In this document: piece by piece, positions 49,901 through 59,600 of the stretch
Layout: each line of letters opens with the position of its first letter
Position numbering within the stretch: position 1 is the first letter of the stretch
From: Closterium sp. Naga37s-1
Lineage: Eukaryota > Streptophyta > Zygnematophyceae > Desmidiales > Closteriaceae
Length of the DNA: 64,000 nucleotides
Direction of reading: 5' to 3'
Assembly: GCA_947471745.1 (NCBI GenBank)
Contig: CANJKZ010000080.1
Coordinates: 3,003,001 to 3,067,000 of the forward strand
The notes under the pieces: model-generated
What the model saw: only the letters and a program-made list of their open reading frames with translations
Told to the model about the DNA's origin: nothing
The model's database searches: none
Position numbers and translations under genes: made by a program

Positions 49901-51492
49901 CCACCTGGTGGCGTGTGTGCTCACCTGGTGGCGTGTGTGCTTACCTGGTGGCGTGTGTGCCCACCTGGTGGCGTGTGTGCCGTGCTAAGCTAGCATGTGT
50001 GCCGCCCACCTGGTGGGGCCTTGTCTCATCCCAGTGGCTGCAATGATTGCATCCTGGCCTCCTGCTAGTGATGCCATCTGCGTTCCACATGCACACACAC
50101 ATGCACATGCACATGCACATGCACATGCACATGCACAAGCACACACACATGCACATGCACATGCACATGCACACACACATGCACATGCACATGCACACAC
50201 ACATGCACATGCACATGCACATGCACACACACATGCACATGCACATGCACACACACATGCACATGTACATGCACATGCACATGCACATGCACACACACAT
50301 GCACATGCACATGCACACACACATGCACATGCACATGCACATACACATGCACACACACATGCACATGCACATGCACATGCACACACACATGCACATGCAC
50401 ACACACATGCACATGCACATGCACACACACATGCACATGCACATGCACATGCACATGCACATGCACATGCACACACACATGTACATGCACATGCACATGC
50501 ACATGCACACACACATGCACACACACATGCACACACACATGCACATGCACATGCACATGCACACACACATGCCCATGCACATGCACATGCACATCCACAC
50601 ACACATGCACATGCACACACACATGCACATGCACATGCACACACACATGCACATGCACATGCACACACACATGCACATGCACATGCACACACACATGCAC
50701 ATGCACATGCACATGCACATGCACACACACATGCACATGCACATGCACATGCACACACACATGCACATGCACATGCACACACACATGCACATGCACACAC
50801 ACACACACATGCACATGCACACACACATGCACATGTACATGCACATGCACACACACATGCACACACACATGCACATGCACATGCACATGCACATACACAT
50901 GCACATGCACACACACATGCACATGCACATACACATGCACACACACATGCACATGCACACACACATGCACATGCACATGCACATGCACACACACATGCAC
51001 ACACACATGCACATGCACACACACATGCACATGCACACACACATGCACATGCACATGCACACACACATGCACATGCACATGCACATGCACACACACATGC
51101 ACATGCACATGCACATGCACACACACATGCACATGCACATGCACACACACATGCACATGCACATCCACACACACATGCACATGCACACACACATGCACAT
51201 GCACATGCACACACACATGCACATGCACATGCACACACACATGCACATGCACATGCACACACACATGCACATGCACATGCAAATGCACATGCACATGCAC
51301 ACACACATGCACACACACATGCACATGCACATGCACATGCACACACACATGCACATGCACATGCACATGCACATCCACATGCACATGCACATGCACATGC
51401 ACACACACATGCACATGCACATGCACATGCACATGCACACACACATGCACATGCACACACACATGCACATGCACACACACACACAGACACAA

Positions 51493-51523
<31 letters not shown>

Positions 51524-53817
51524 CATACACACACACACAGAAACACACACACACACACACGAGCACTCGCATGCACACACATGCACAATTAGCTTTTTCC
51601 CCCACTCCCCAGTTTCACTTGTCAGCCTACCACAATCACCCACACGCCTAAACCCACACGCCTAAACCCACACGCCTAAACCCACACGCCTAAACCCACA
51701 CCACACTAACATCCACACCCACGACTACCAAACCCATTCACAACCCCCCCCGCCCACCCACACCCACGCACCCACATTCACAAATTCCCAGCTGCGCTTT
51801 CCCCCCTCATCTCCATCATTCCCCCCATTTCCCCCACCACCTCACCTCTCCTGTCTCAACAGTGGCACAGAATGACAGGGAGAACTAGTACAGGTGGTAA
51901 CTGAACTGACCAATCAGTACGGCATGCAAAGGTCGAGTACCCCTCTCACTCGCCCGCTTTTTTGTCGACTCAAAAACAGAATGGCAGGCGGATGCAGTAC
52001 GGGTGGTAGCAGGCCCATTTGCCATTAGCAGACCCATTTGCCATTAGCAGACCCATTTGCCATTAGCAGACCCATTTGCCATTAGCAGACCCATTTGCCA
52101 TTAGCAGACCCATTTGCCATTAGCAGACCCATTTGCCATTAGCAGACCCATGCAGTACGGGTGGTAGGCGGATGCAGTACGGGTGGTAGGCGGATGCAGT
52201 ACAGCTGGCAGGCGGATGCAGTACAGCTGGCAGGCGGATGCAGTACAGCTGGCAGGCGGATGCAGTACAGCTGGTAGCAGACCCATCAGTATGGCATGCA
52301 AAGGTTGAGTATCCCTCTCACTCGCCCTCTCCTCCCGGCACCCACATTCTCCTCACCTCCCTCGCTTCAACAGTCGCACGCGCATCAGAGTAGAGAATGG
52401 CAGGGGGGACGGCAGTGCAGCTGGTGGCCGACCAATCCTGGAGGGACACGTGGACACGTTGGAGTGTGCAGGGCAGTGCACATGCGGGGGAGGGAGGTGG
52501 GAGGGGGTGGGGAGGGGGTGGGAGGGGGTGGGGAGGGGGTGGGAGGGGGTGGGGAGGAGCTGAAGGTTGGTGGGGAGAGGGGAAGGCGGACGGGTTGGGG
52601 GGGGAGGGGGGGGCGGGAGGCGTAGAGGGTGGGGAGAGGGGAAGGCGGAGGGGAAGGCGGAGGGGATGGGGAGGGGGGAAGGCGGAGGGGGTGGAGTATA
52701 GTTTACAGGAGGGCGGAAGACCAAAGCAGGTGTCGTTTTAAGGATGGGAGGTAATATCTGAGATAAGTGACACCTTAAGAAGGTGGTGTCTTGAGAAGGT
52801 GGTACTATGCGTAGGTAGGTGGTATCATGCGAAGGTGGTATCCTGGGAAGGTGGTACCTGGGGAACCAGGATGACGTCTTGCATCTGACCGGTCACAGCA
52901 ACACCAACCACCCTCACCGCACTCAACCCATCTCCACCCACTCCACCCCACTCCTCAACCCCATCCGCACTGCCCCCCTTCCGCCCATCCAGTTGCGCCA
53001 GGCACTCCCCAGCTGCGCCTGCCGCCGCTCTCCACCAATCTGACGGCTCCTGCTCCGCCGTCTGCCGCGCCTGCGCCACGTCATCATCCGCGCCACGTGG
53101 CGGAGCGTGCGGCCAGAACGCAGAAGCCACGACAGCACCATGCCACGTTACCACAGCCGCCTTAGTCCCGCCCGTGCCCACGTCTATCGCCAAAACCGCC
53201 TCCTCCGCTTCGCGTTTAGGACCATCCCGTTTTAAAGACGTCTCTAACTTAGTCCTGCTCCTTCCCGTTTCCGCGTCTGTCAAGCCTATCGTTCGGACCA
53301 CCTCCTCCCCCTCCCGCGTACCTCCCCGAAACTCATCATTCGTTCGCGCCTCGGGCTTAAGCGACGCCGCAGATTCATGACGAAATCGCTTGCCCCACGT
53401 CTCATCGTACAGACCGACCAATCCTGGCGTAACACAGTGGATTTGGCCAGTGCTCGCGCTGTGCCTGTATCCGCCGTGGTTCCCGCCGGTGTTACCGCCA
53501 GTACTGATACCGATACAAGCATGAGCATTAAATCTACCTCCCCCATGTAAGCCCTTCCAGCCAACGCCTTCGCCGCCTAATAGACTCCTGCGCGACAATA
53601 TTAACTTCCGCCCTACTCTCTTCGAGTCGACATGGCGACAGTTGGTTGGATGGGAGAGAGCGACGGTTGGAGGCGAGAATTTTCCCGGAGCAGCTACTAG
53701 CACGTACGGCAGCATCGACGGTGAGATTATGTGTGAGCGCCGGAGTCGCGCACATCGAACGTATGTGGCTTTTAGAATTGCCGGAGCGGAGGTTGCATGA
53801 GCGGGATTGATTATCAT
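37912..53817 (-). CDS. FGGY-family carbohydrate kinase (pentulose/hexulose kinase-like)
   Basis: Sixteen exons (minus): 53817-52858, 52437-52357, 50077-50010, 49159-49082, 48026-47926, 47080-46988, 46633-46534, 46310-46260, 41868-41714, 40812-40735, 40526-40443, 40273-40185, 39680-39565, 38584-38515, 38231-38156, 38057-37912; 781 codons closing in frame. FGGY kinases phosphorylate sugars such as xylulose with ATP. Landmarks in order: IDVGTGGTKAAVV (phosphate loop, residue ~211), VTGQMQDVIL, AILYSDARA, AKLLWLQRH, LLLGAHAYVCSHLIGR, DRTTLSTTG, FHSCGDLGASAVG, YIYLGTSGWVAG, GVFTLAHPDP, MTAGGNVKWAL, GGLLYLPFLNGERCPFEDPN, EGVAYALLSAH, RIVGGGAR, IMASVFNRPI, GVKGAAILAA. The ~205-residue N-terminus is unlike the family and may be an organelle-targeting or misassigned region. 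Exon 10 uses a GC donor that keeps phase. The exact sugar cannot be told. Confidence 0.88.
38650..39066 (-). repeat. Echoes of FGGY exon 14
   Basis: Three copies of the exon 14 5' part (CTTGGGTTCGCATCATGGCA and beyond, variant of TWVRIMASVFN) at about 38710-38665, 38890-38845 and 39062-39020, each with a CAG acceptor and a following AAAATCACCTCC tail. The real exon is 38584-38515. Confidence 0.8.
39385..39965 (-). repeat. Echoes of FGGY exon 13 with a degenerate palindrome cluster
   Basis: A 3' copy (SALRIVGGGAR plus GTATGT donor) lies at about 39440-39398, separated from the real exon 13 by four decayed palindromic tracts (39455-39532, TTTTGTGGCGCCTAAAA and relatives). Two 5' copies (TPSG.. 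GVANALLSGN-like) lie at about 39825-39765 and 39960-39905. Confidence 0.75.
40028..40162. repeat. (CCATA)n pentanucleotide microsatellite
   Basis: About 26 units of CCATA with a few interruptions, in FGGY intron 12 about 40 bp beyond exon 12. It gives MVWYG/IPYHT ORFs on both strands that are not genes. Confidence 0.9.
40868..41115 (-). repeat. Two echoes of FGGY exon 10
   Basis: Copies at about 40955-40868 and 41105-40965 carry IMTAGG or KMTAGD followed by KW.., SNLL- or LSSA-type sequence; the second ends SGSSG/GCAAGT, keeping the same GC-type donor as the real exon 10 (40812-40735). Confidence 0.78.
41880..42260 (-). repeat. Echoes of FGGY exon 9 start, with TCGA palindrome
   Basis: A copy of the exon 9 start (GTGGGAGGCCTGGTCCTTTC, cf. 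real GTGGGTTGCTGGGTCCTTTT) lies at 42006-41965 and passes into a TTTGAGTCGACTCGAAAG palindrome at 41951-41968. A weaker copy near 42180-42110 may be a third. Both precede the real exon 9 at 41868. Confidence 0.65.
42606..42702. repeat. Direct repeat flanking a 32-bp perfect palindrome
   Basis: A ~27-bp direct repeat (GAAGAACGACAGGGAGGGGG and beyond) at 42607-42634 and 42673-42700 flanks a perfect 32-bp palindrome, 42641-42672 (AGGTGACTTTTGAG-TCGA core). A clear minimal example of the duplication-plus-palindrome pattern. Confidence 0.92.
42800..43088 (-). repeat. Echoes of FGGY exon 8 left of the hAT insertion
   Basis: Partial copies of exon 8 (minus YIYLGTSG region; plus strand CCCCGAGGTGCCGAGA, GATGTACTCCGTGCCGAG) occur at about 42820-42860, 42935-42985 and 43055-43080. 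The last runs directly into TTTTGAGAC and the hAT terminus. Matching echoes lie right of the element at 45948-45995 and 46110-46160; the real exon is 46310-46260. Confidence 0.8.
43089..45931 (+). mobile_element. hAT-superfamily DNA transposon, 2843 bp, decayed
   Basis: Terminal inverted repeats CTATGTTGGA...TCCAACATAG (15 of the outer 17 bases pair), flanked on both sides by the 8-bp target-site duplication TTTGAGAC (43081-43088 and 45932-45939), as hAT elements make. Subterminal regions are rich in ACGTA/ACGTG motifs. It lies in FGGY kinase intron 8, inside a pre-existing TTTTGAGACGTCTCAAAA palindrome, opposite in sense to the host gene. Confidence 0.93.
43467..45610 (+). pseudogene. hAT transposase with one frameshift and one stop
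   Basis: The first segment (43467-44159) has a BED-type zinc-finger-like N-terminus (HFKVPIRP.., CAIEFKGGAFRCAQHLAKWK) and the first part of a DUF659-like region. The frame shifts at about 44100-44125 and continues (DGVTVSSDLMTDRCGRP, CMDGGSNYGAACRELM, CATHVLDLLMEW). An in-frame TGA at 44468-44470 interrupts it, then 44474-45610 carries the C-terminal hAT dimerisation region (PVSASPCERGWASFESVHTA, RNRLGSEKLRDLVFVTHNW) and an acidic poly-Glu tail. Two disabling lesions imply an inactive copy unless an intron or recoding rescues it. Confidence 0.88.
46683..46768. repeat. 9-bp array GAGGTGCGA
   Basis: About nine units of GAGGTGCGA/GGGGTGCGA in FGGY intron 6, followed by three GAGACGTTTCAAAAC-type degenerate palindrome halves (46812-46880). 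Confidence 0.85.
47114..47147. repeat. 34-bp perfect palindrome, TCGA core
   Basis: Perfect inverted repeat with TTTTGAGTCGACTCAAAA at its centre and arms extended to AAGTCGAG/CTCGACTT. In FGGY intron 5, 34 bp upstream (minus sense) of exon 6. Confidence 0.92.
47200..47575. repeat. Duplicated segments joined by palindromes in FGGY intron 5
   Basis: The segment with GGGATACTCTGCAATGACGTGCTGC occurs at about 47267 and 47377. CACCATTGGCAAGCGAG occurs at 47215, 47425 and 47540. GTACTGCACAGAGTGTCC occurs twice (47443, 47502). Palindromes at 47463-47498 (imperfect, GGTGACTTTTGAATCTGACT) and 47518-47540 (TTTTAAGTCGACTCAAAA) sit between the copies. Confidence 0.82.
47597..47927 (-). repeat. 29-bp array of FGGY exon 5 donor copies
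   Basis: About ten units of CACGTGGCAACATACCAGAG + GTGTTTGGA directly abut the donor of exon 5 (47926). On the minus strand each unit contains CTG/GTATGTTGCC, the same 5' splice site used by the exon (ACTG/GTATGTTGCC). A second splice-donor array, on the opposite strand from the one in ORP-A. Confidence 0.88.
48345..49055. repeat. 48-bp tandem array with TCGA-core palindromes (~14 copies)
   Basis: The unit TACTGCAGGTTTCAAACTCA + GATGCCTA + TTTTTGAGTCGACTCAAAAA is repeated about 14 times, with a few point changes (TTTTTTAGTCGACTAAAAAA) and 1-bp indels. Its non-palindromic half matches the start of FGGY intron 4 immediately next to exon 4, so it is an intron-junction echo joined repeatedly through the palindrome. 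Confidence 0.9.
49215..49400 (-). repeat. Echoes of FGGY exon 4 with palindromes between
   Basis: Copies of the exon 4 5' end (AKLLWL; minus CAGCGTACTGGCGAAGCTGC) at about 49285-49228 and 49378-49350, both with a CAG acceptor, upstream of the real exon (49159-49082). A degenerate palindrome (49212-49235) and a 24-bp perfect one (49327-49350) lie at the junctions. Confidence 0.85.
49660..49990 (-). repeat. GATGCTCATGCT array and 20-bp FGGY exon 3 donor array
   Basis: 12-bp GATGCTCATGCT units occupy 49662-49746. From 49808 to 49985 there are about nine copies of the 20-bp unit CCCACCTGGTGGCGTGTGTG. On the minus strand each unit reads CCAG/GTGGGCACAC, echoing the donor of exon 3 (ACCAG/GTGGGCGGC, 50010): a third splice-donor array. 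Confidence 0.85.
50083..51485. repeat. 1.4-kb ATGCAC/ACACAC array, alternating purine-pyrimidine
   Basis: Units of (ATGCAC)2-5 separated by ACACAC blocks run without a break for 1.4 kb in FGGY intron 2, followed by (CA)n to about 51560. It is open in several frames on both strands (ORFs of 500+ codons, His/Met/Thr or Cys/Val/Met only) because no unit contains a stop; not coding. It begins 6 bp from the exon 3 acceptor. Confidence 0.95.
51640..52285. repeat. Small arrays in FGGY intron 2
   Basis: A 14-bp CCACACGCCTAAAC array (51640-51697), a 19-bp GCAGACCCATTTGCCATTA array (about 52010-52150), and 22-bp GGCGGATGCAGTACAGCTGG-type units (52150-52275). The last resemble the minus-strand exon 2 segment (CCAGCTGCACTGCCG) and its echoes at 51865-51900 and 51980-52010. 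A palindrome remnant TTTTTTGTCGACTCAAAA lies at 51958-51976. Confidence 0.7.
52480..52720 (+). repeat. G-rich simple repeat (G4-prone)
   Basis: Runs of GGGAGGGGGTGGGGAGGGGG on the plus strand, i.e. C-rich on the coding strand of the FGGY kinase, in intron 1 between exon 1 and exon 2. Confidence 0.8.
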
Positions 53818-53929
53818 GCGTCCTCTTCAAAAGCTGCATCGGTCCTGTACGTGGAAACGAATGAGAATGCTTGTGAACATTTATCGCTATGTTCCATGAT
53901 AATGGGAGCAGGACCCCGACCGGTCTAGG

Positions 53930-55219
53930 CGCGCACGCATGCAGCTGCATCTCCCTGTGCGTTCCGGAGGGTTCGGGATCCGGGCGGCGGCCTCTTTGAG
54001 CCCACTGTCCTATGTTTGTGGGTGGGCGCAGGCCGCGCGTGACATTGCACAGTTAGGGGTGGCGGGTGAGGAGGCGATGTTTGCAGAGTACCTCACCACT
54101 TCGACAGGGGCAGAGTTTCTTGACCCGTGGTTTGTCAAGGCTCTTGAGCAGCTGCCAGCGACTATCCGCCACGAGATACCGGGCTTACCTCTGTGTGTAG
54201 TGGCCCCTCCTGTTCGGCTTTTCCAGGCGCGGCAGCGGCAGTTAGCTGTATAGGAGCTCCAGGCACTGCGCCGCTTGGCTCGTGACGATGCTACCTTGGC
54301 CCGTTTCACATCCCTTCAGGACCCGGGGGCAGGTGCATGGGTTTCGACGGTTCCGGCTCACTCAGATCTCACATTCACTGCGGCTGAGTGGGGCATCGCT
54401 GCTGCTATACGGCTCGGCCTCCCAATTCAGCAGCTGCAGGTGGTGGGGAGGTGTGTTTGTGGCACAGCGTATGTTGACCCAGCAGACCCGCACCATGCCC
54501 TGAGATGCAGGCACCAGCATGGTCCATCTCGGGTGCATGATGAGGTGAAGTTTGCGGTAGCGAAGATCTCCAAGGCGTCGGAGGGGGTGGTGACAATGGA
54601 GGATAGTGTGGTGCTGCAGGGGAAGCGGGTTGATGTGGCGGTGCGACGTCCAATGGCTGGAGAGGCTCACGCCCTAGAGATCAGCGACGCGGACCCGCTA
54701 TCGCTGTCTCCATCACTGCTGGGACAGTGCGGGCGTCAAATAGGTGTGGCGGCAAGGGAGTGGGAGCGTCGCAAAACGAGTGATTACGCGTCTCTGCTTG
54801 CACGCAACCGGGGCGTGCAGTTCACCCCTTTGATAGTTGAGACGTGGGGGTGTCTCGGCGGTCGTTTTCAGCGGTGGCTTCGTCAGCAGGGGGATGCGCA
54901 CGTGGGGCTAGCTGTGTCGCGGGGGGCTTGTCGAGAGGACGACTCTGTGTTTTCGGCTTATCTTTTAGGGTCACTGAATACGCTCATCGGGGTGGCGTTA
55001 CAATGTGCGCAAGCCCGTGCCATCCTGCTTCGAGCGGCGTCTTCCATGGGGGGGATTAACGTAGATTTGGTGGACCGGGAGAGGGACGATGTCGATGTGG
55101 AAGGCGGGGCTCTCTGGGTGGAGGCCCCGTACATGGTCGATACGTTGATGCGATTGAAGGGGGGGGGGGGGGGGGGGGGGATGGGGTGTGGGATGGGATG
55201 TCTTGATGGGGTGTCTTGA
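53930..55219 (+). mobile_element. 5'-truncated LINE fragment: RT tail and endonuclease-like C-terminus
   Basis: The reading frame starts at about 53939 with LPVRSGGFGIRAAASLSPLS, typical of the region after the reverse transcriptase in plant and algal LINE ORF2 proteins. After an in-frame TAG (54251-54253) the same frame continues to 55219 with a Cys/His cluster (CVCGTAYVDPADPHHALRCRH), RVHDEV and KRVDVAV...ALEIS, which resembles a restriction-like endonuclease core. A 22-nt poly-G run (55160-55183) lies near the end. The reverse transcriptase proper is missing. I infer a dead 5'-truncated copy; subfamily uncertain. Confidence 0.72.
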
Positions 55220-55483
55220 CTGGGCGTTTTGATTGGGTATCTTGAGGGGGGGTTTTATGTGTGTTGCATTTGGGTTCTTTTTTTGCAGTTTCATTTTCCT
55301 TCTCCCTTTCTTTCTTCATTTCCTTTCTTTTTCAGAAACATTATGGCGAGACACATAATGTAGACATTGGCATGAAAAACCTTTTCTTGGTTCGCATATG
55401 TTAATTGAGATGTCAAATAGAGTTCCGTAAACTTAATATGTTATGTCTGTAGTGTCTGTCTACATTCACTGGTTTGGAAGTTC

Positions 55484-55513
55484 ATATATATATATATATG
55501 TAATATATATTCA
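55484..55513. repeat. (TA)n microsatellite
   Basis: ATATATATATATATATGTAATATATAT run in the AT-rich tail downstream of the LINE fragment. It may be the LINE 3' end or simple sequence. From here to 56698 I see no recognisable gene on the plus strand. Confidence 0.7.
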
Positions 55514-56101
55514 CAGCTTCGTAATTCGTTAGATCGGCGCACTTCTTTTACGGTTTTAAACCATTCCGTTCTTGTTTGCAGGTGAGTGAATAGTCCTCAG
55601 GCAGTTGTGTCGTCTTCTGTGACCAGATGCATTGCCCCCCACCCTGAGCGCAGTTTTCTCCACCCCCACCCTTGCGACATGCCTCCGCCCACCCAACCAC
55701 TTCTTCCCCAGCTCTGACTTTCTTGGCAGCGTTTGGTTCGTGCATCATCGTGTGCCCAGCTCCAACCCGCAAATCGAAACCGTCGAAAGGAAGAACGAGT
55801 ACAGTGGTTCGCCAAGAGAAGAGATCTTACGTGCGCTTCGCAGCAGAGTTTCTCTATGGAATACAGAGTGATCAACCACCTGCGCCGAGGACTCTAGAGC
55901 CCCTATCCTTTTCCCATTTATTCAAGTATTGAGTGGTACTTTCTTTAGCTACATGATTTGAGCTTAAGTTTTTCGGGGGGAGCGTGGTGTTAAGCTTGTG
56001 GCTTTGTGTCGTCTTAAAAGCGCGAAACGTAACTCAATTTTTTCAGACCACTTATGGAACGCACCGCAGATATCTGAAGGGGTTCGAACAGACATACCAG
56101 A

Positions 56102-56461
56102 TCATTTTTGTTTTGTAGCAGGTTCCAGCGAAGTGGCACCTGAGAAGTCAGGAGTTTTCAACGACTCTCGCAATAAGCTATTTCTTTTCGCAAATCTACT
56201 GGTGAGGAACCATGACCCATGATGTGCCTCCCTCACCGCATCTAACTTAACCGAAAAGTGGCTCTCTATTGGTCTGCCGACATGTCCGAGCCAACCCCCC
56301 ATGACCATTTGGGGAAGCCAAACCGCATGGTACAGACGCAACGCGTCCTCCCCCATGTGGCAGTAAATCCTTTCAGGGGTATCTTCAGGCAATCTTAGCT
56401 CTGCGCTTCCAGCAAACGAGGCACCTTGTGTTGCAAACTCTTCACAAGTCCAATCATCCAA
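56102..56461 (-). other. Unassigned ORF, possible gene or element remnant
   Basis: A 119-codon frame with balanced, non-repetitive composition (ERIYCHMGEDALRLYHAVWL, GGWLGHVGRPIESHFSVKLD), unlike the low-complexity shadow ORFs around it. A different frame upstream (to 56577, MAWLSKYYGANCCC) could join it through a frameshift. I recognise no domain and no clear splice sites. It lies in the presumed promoter of the secreted-protein gene. Confidence 0.25.
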
Positions 56462-56698
56462 GCATTCGATTCAGGCTCAGTCGGAATTTGCGGGCCAAAG
56501 CACGAGCCTTGTCTGCCTGCGATTAGCGCTAGCAGCGTGACACAACAGCAGTTGGCGCCATAGTACTTCGATAACCAAGCCATTTTTTCCCCTTGGACCA
56601 TACACGTTTCTTTCATTCTTTTTTTGTTCCCGCCGTTTTTGAAGGATACACTAGGTCCGTAGCAACCCAATATACTACTAGCCAGGCAAGCACGCGCC

Positions 56699-59600
56699 AT
56701 GGCCGTCCCATCGCAGCGTACGCTGCGCGTCGTCTGCATCTTACTCCTCGTCGCCCTTCCTTGCCTCGTCGAGGCTGCACGGAAAAAAAAGAAGGGGGAC
56801 ACGCCTCCCTTGCCGTCTGTCCGCTTCTACAAATCCACAGTTAAAGTCTCCTACGCGGGAGTAGCGAAAATTACCGCCACGGCCGCGCAAGGCGCGGGGG
56901 TTCAGAGCCGACAAGTGCTGGAGACTCCAAGAAGTCAACTCGGTAGCCGCCGTCTATTGCAGGACGACAGCATTGTGATCGATACCTCGGCTTCCGACCC
57001 TTCTTCCGAGCCTGCTGAGGACGATGGGCAGCCGGACCTGGACTTCGATCCTCGGCCGCTGCTCCCGCCCGCGGAGCTGACCGGAGCCACCGCGGTTAGT
57101 ATTCTCGCTCTTCCGCGGCACATATTCTCGTTCAACAAGGCAGTTTTATTTGGAAGTTTGACTTCGCAATAAGTACTGCGCGTTTGCGTGCCGCGTATGT
57201 GAATGAGTTAGTCTAGGCATAGCCACCGTGGTCATAGCGCAGCGTCCGTGTGTGCGGATCGCCTTGTCGAGTTAGTTAGCCCGGACTGTCGGCAGTTGCA
57301 ATGCTGGCAGTCAGCGGTACTTTCTAGTAGGCCGACGAACTCGTATTTGCAAGAAAACGTCACAGTCGCTTGTTCGCACAACTGGTCTGGCATATAAAAG
57401 TGCTGTATCAGACTGTTACGTGACAGTCGTTTGACGACGCGCGGGATCTCGCGGAATCGCGACATCGACGACATTCGCGAAAGTTCGTCTAGGTAAGTCA
57501 AGTCGGCGGCTTAGGGCAGTTTTTGCGAGTCACCGTAGGCGTTAGCTTAGGTGACGACACGGGCGGCGGCACCAATGGCGGCATGATAGTAGGAACGCCT
57601 TTCAATTTTTATCCGGAGCTCTGCATAACCCTTTCGAGACAGTCTATTGCTGTGTCAGGGCGATGGTCACGGTCGCAACAAGCATGCTCCCATGTCGTCC
57701 GCGCCGCTCTTTACAATACCGGAGCGGCTTCTCTGAGTCGGAGTAGGACGCACCGAGGGGCCCACATATGAGGTGTTTCCGTCTCGCGCGCTCATCTCCC
57801 CCCCCCCCCCCCCCCCCTGCCCTCTTTCCCTCCTCCCTGCCGGGGTTTCCTCTCCATTTCTCCCTCGCGCGCGTGTGTACGCGTTACAGGACCTCGCGGC
57901 GGCTAAGAAGAGAAAGCCCAATGCGTTTCTATCACTGACGGTCTTAAAACTCGATTACTTGTCTCTCCATTTCTCCCGGGCGCGTTTGTACTCATAACAG
58001 GACCTCGCGGCGGCCAAGAAGAGGAAGCCCAAGGCGTTTCTATCGCTGACGGCCGCCAGCTTCTCGCCGTCAGTTCTCAAGAGCGGCGTCTCCGCCTATC
58101 AGACGGCCTCCACGGGCACCGCCGCATACGCCGGCACGCACGGCGACTCGACCGTGCCTGACCCATCCGTGTGCGCCGGCAGCAACTACGTCGTGCAAGT
58201 CGTCAACTGGGGTAGGCTCAACCGCACGCACTTTCCTGTTCCTCACTTCCTCACTTCCTCTCTTCTCTCTCTTACCGTTTCACACTCGTCTTGCAGTCAA
58301 CGAGTTCCTCGCGATCTCGGTACTCAACGCGCCCTCTCCTCCCCGCCTCTCTCGTGTTTCCCCATTCCCTCTCATCCCCCTCCCTTCTCTTCCTCTACGC
58401 AGCTATCGTGGTGTTCGACGGCAGAGGCAAGGCGCTCACGGCGCCGGTGGCGCTGAACGAGTTTCTGGGCGTGAATCCGTATCGCGGCAGCGGCACGGTG
58501 GGCGATCTCGTCACCAAGGCGTCGTGCGTCTACGACTCGGCGACCAAGCGATTCTTCCTCTCCGCCGCATGGCTGGTACGGTTTGTGTTTGAGTCACATT
58601 CTTGGTTTCTCATTGTCTTCGGGTTCACATTCGGGTTGTGTTCTTAGCTGCCCTAGACCTCCCCCGCACACATTAATCCCCCCCACCCCCTCCTCTCTCC
58701 GCTCGCCTCCCTTCTTTCCCACCCCCCATCCCGACTGTTCTCAACTCTTTATCTCTTCCCGCACTTCCCCCCTCCTCTCTTCCTCCCCACTCAGGCCGGC
58801 AACTCGAACGCGTACGACAAGTTCGGCCAGACGCGCAAGGACAACAAGGGCGTCTCGCGCGGCTCGGGCATCGTGCTCGCCGTCTCTGCCGCGGAGAAGC
58901 CGCTCGACGCGTGGAGCGTCTATTTCGTCGGAACCACCAACGACGGAACCAACGGCCCGGATGATCACCTGGCGCCGCTCGCGTATTCCGGCGAGCTGTT
59001 CTACAACACGTACCCGCGGCTCGGGGTGGACGCGAACGGAGTGTATGTGACGACGCAGCAGGCGACGTACTCGAATGTGGACGACGTGTGGCAGGGCAGC
59101 AACATCTTGTAAGTCGCCTCGGTCATATTCGAATGTGAACGGCTGTTGCTGTTGCCTCGGTGTTCCTCTGTGTGTGTGTGAGTCTGCGTGCGCGGTTGTG
59201 TCTGTTGCTGTGCGTGCGTGCGTGCGTGCGTGTGTGTGTTTGTGTGTGTGTGTGCCCTCGTGTTCGTTCGAGCGTTGCACTCTTTCCCCTCTTCTTTCCC
59301 TCGCCTTTCCCCCATCCTCACCCCACCCCCGCCCTCTTTGAATCACCCCCCTGGTCCCTCCCTCCAACAGTGCATTCAGCAAGGCCGCTCTCCTCAAGCA
59401 AGCGGACATCACAGCCGTCCGATTCGCGCTCCCGCGCATGTCCCGCACGGATCAAACGGTCCTCCAGTACTGGACCATCGAGCCCGCCGCGTCCCCCGCG
59501 GACGGCAAGTACGACCTAACCAACAAGGGCACCATGTGGTTCGGAGCCTACGACGTCTCCTGGGCCATGTCCGGCCACTCAGCAGTCTTCGCCTTCGCGC

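Noticed and set aside
49941..51665. Very long ORFs (over 500 codons) on both strands through the ATGCAC array
   Set aside because: They consist only of His/Met/Thr/Ala or Cys/Val/Met repeats and exist because the repeat unit lacks stop codons in these frames; the region is an intron of the FGGY kinase.
51640..51700. Interstitial telomere-like repeat (CCTAAACCC)
   Set aside because: The unit is 14 bp (CCACACGCCTAAAC), only about four copies, and does not match the plant CCCTAAA heptamer array.
58297..58319. A 23-nt microexon (VNEFLAIS) between exons 2 and 3 of the secreted-protein gene
   Set aside because: It has a CAG before and GTACTC after, but including it breaks the phase with the next exon, whereas direct joining of 58211 to 58403 keeps phase and gives VVNWAIVVFDGRG.
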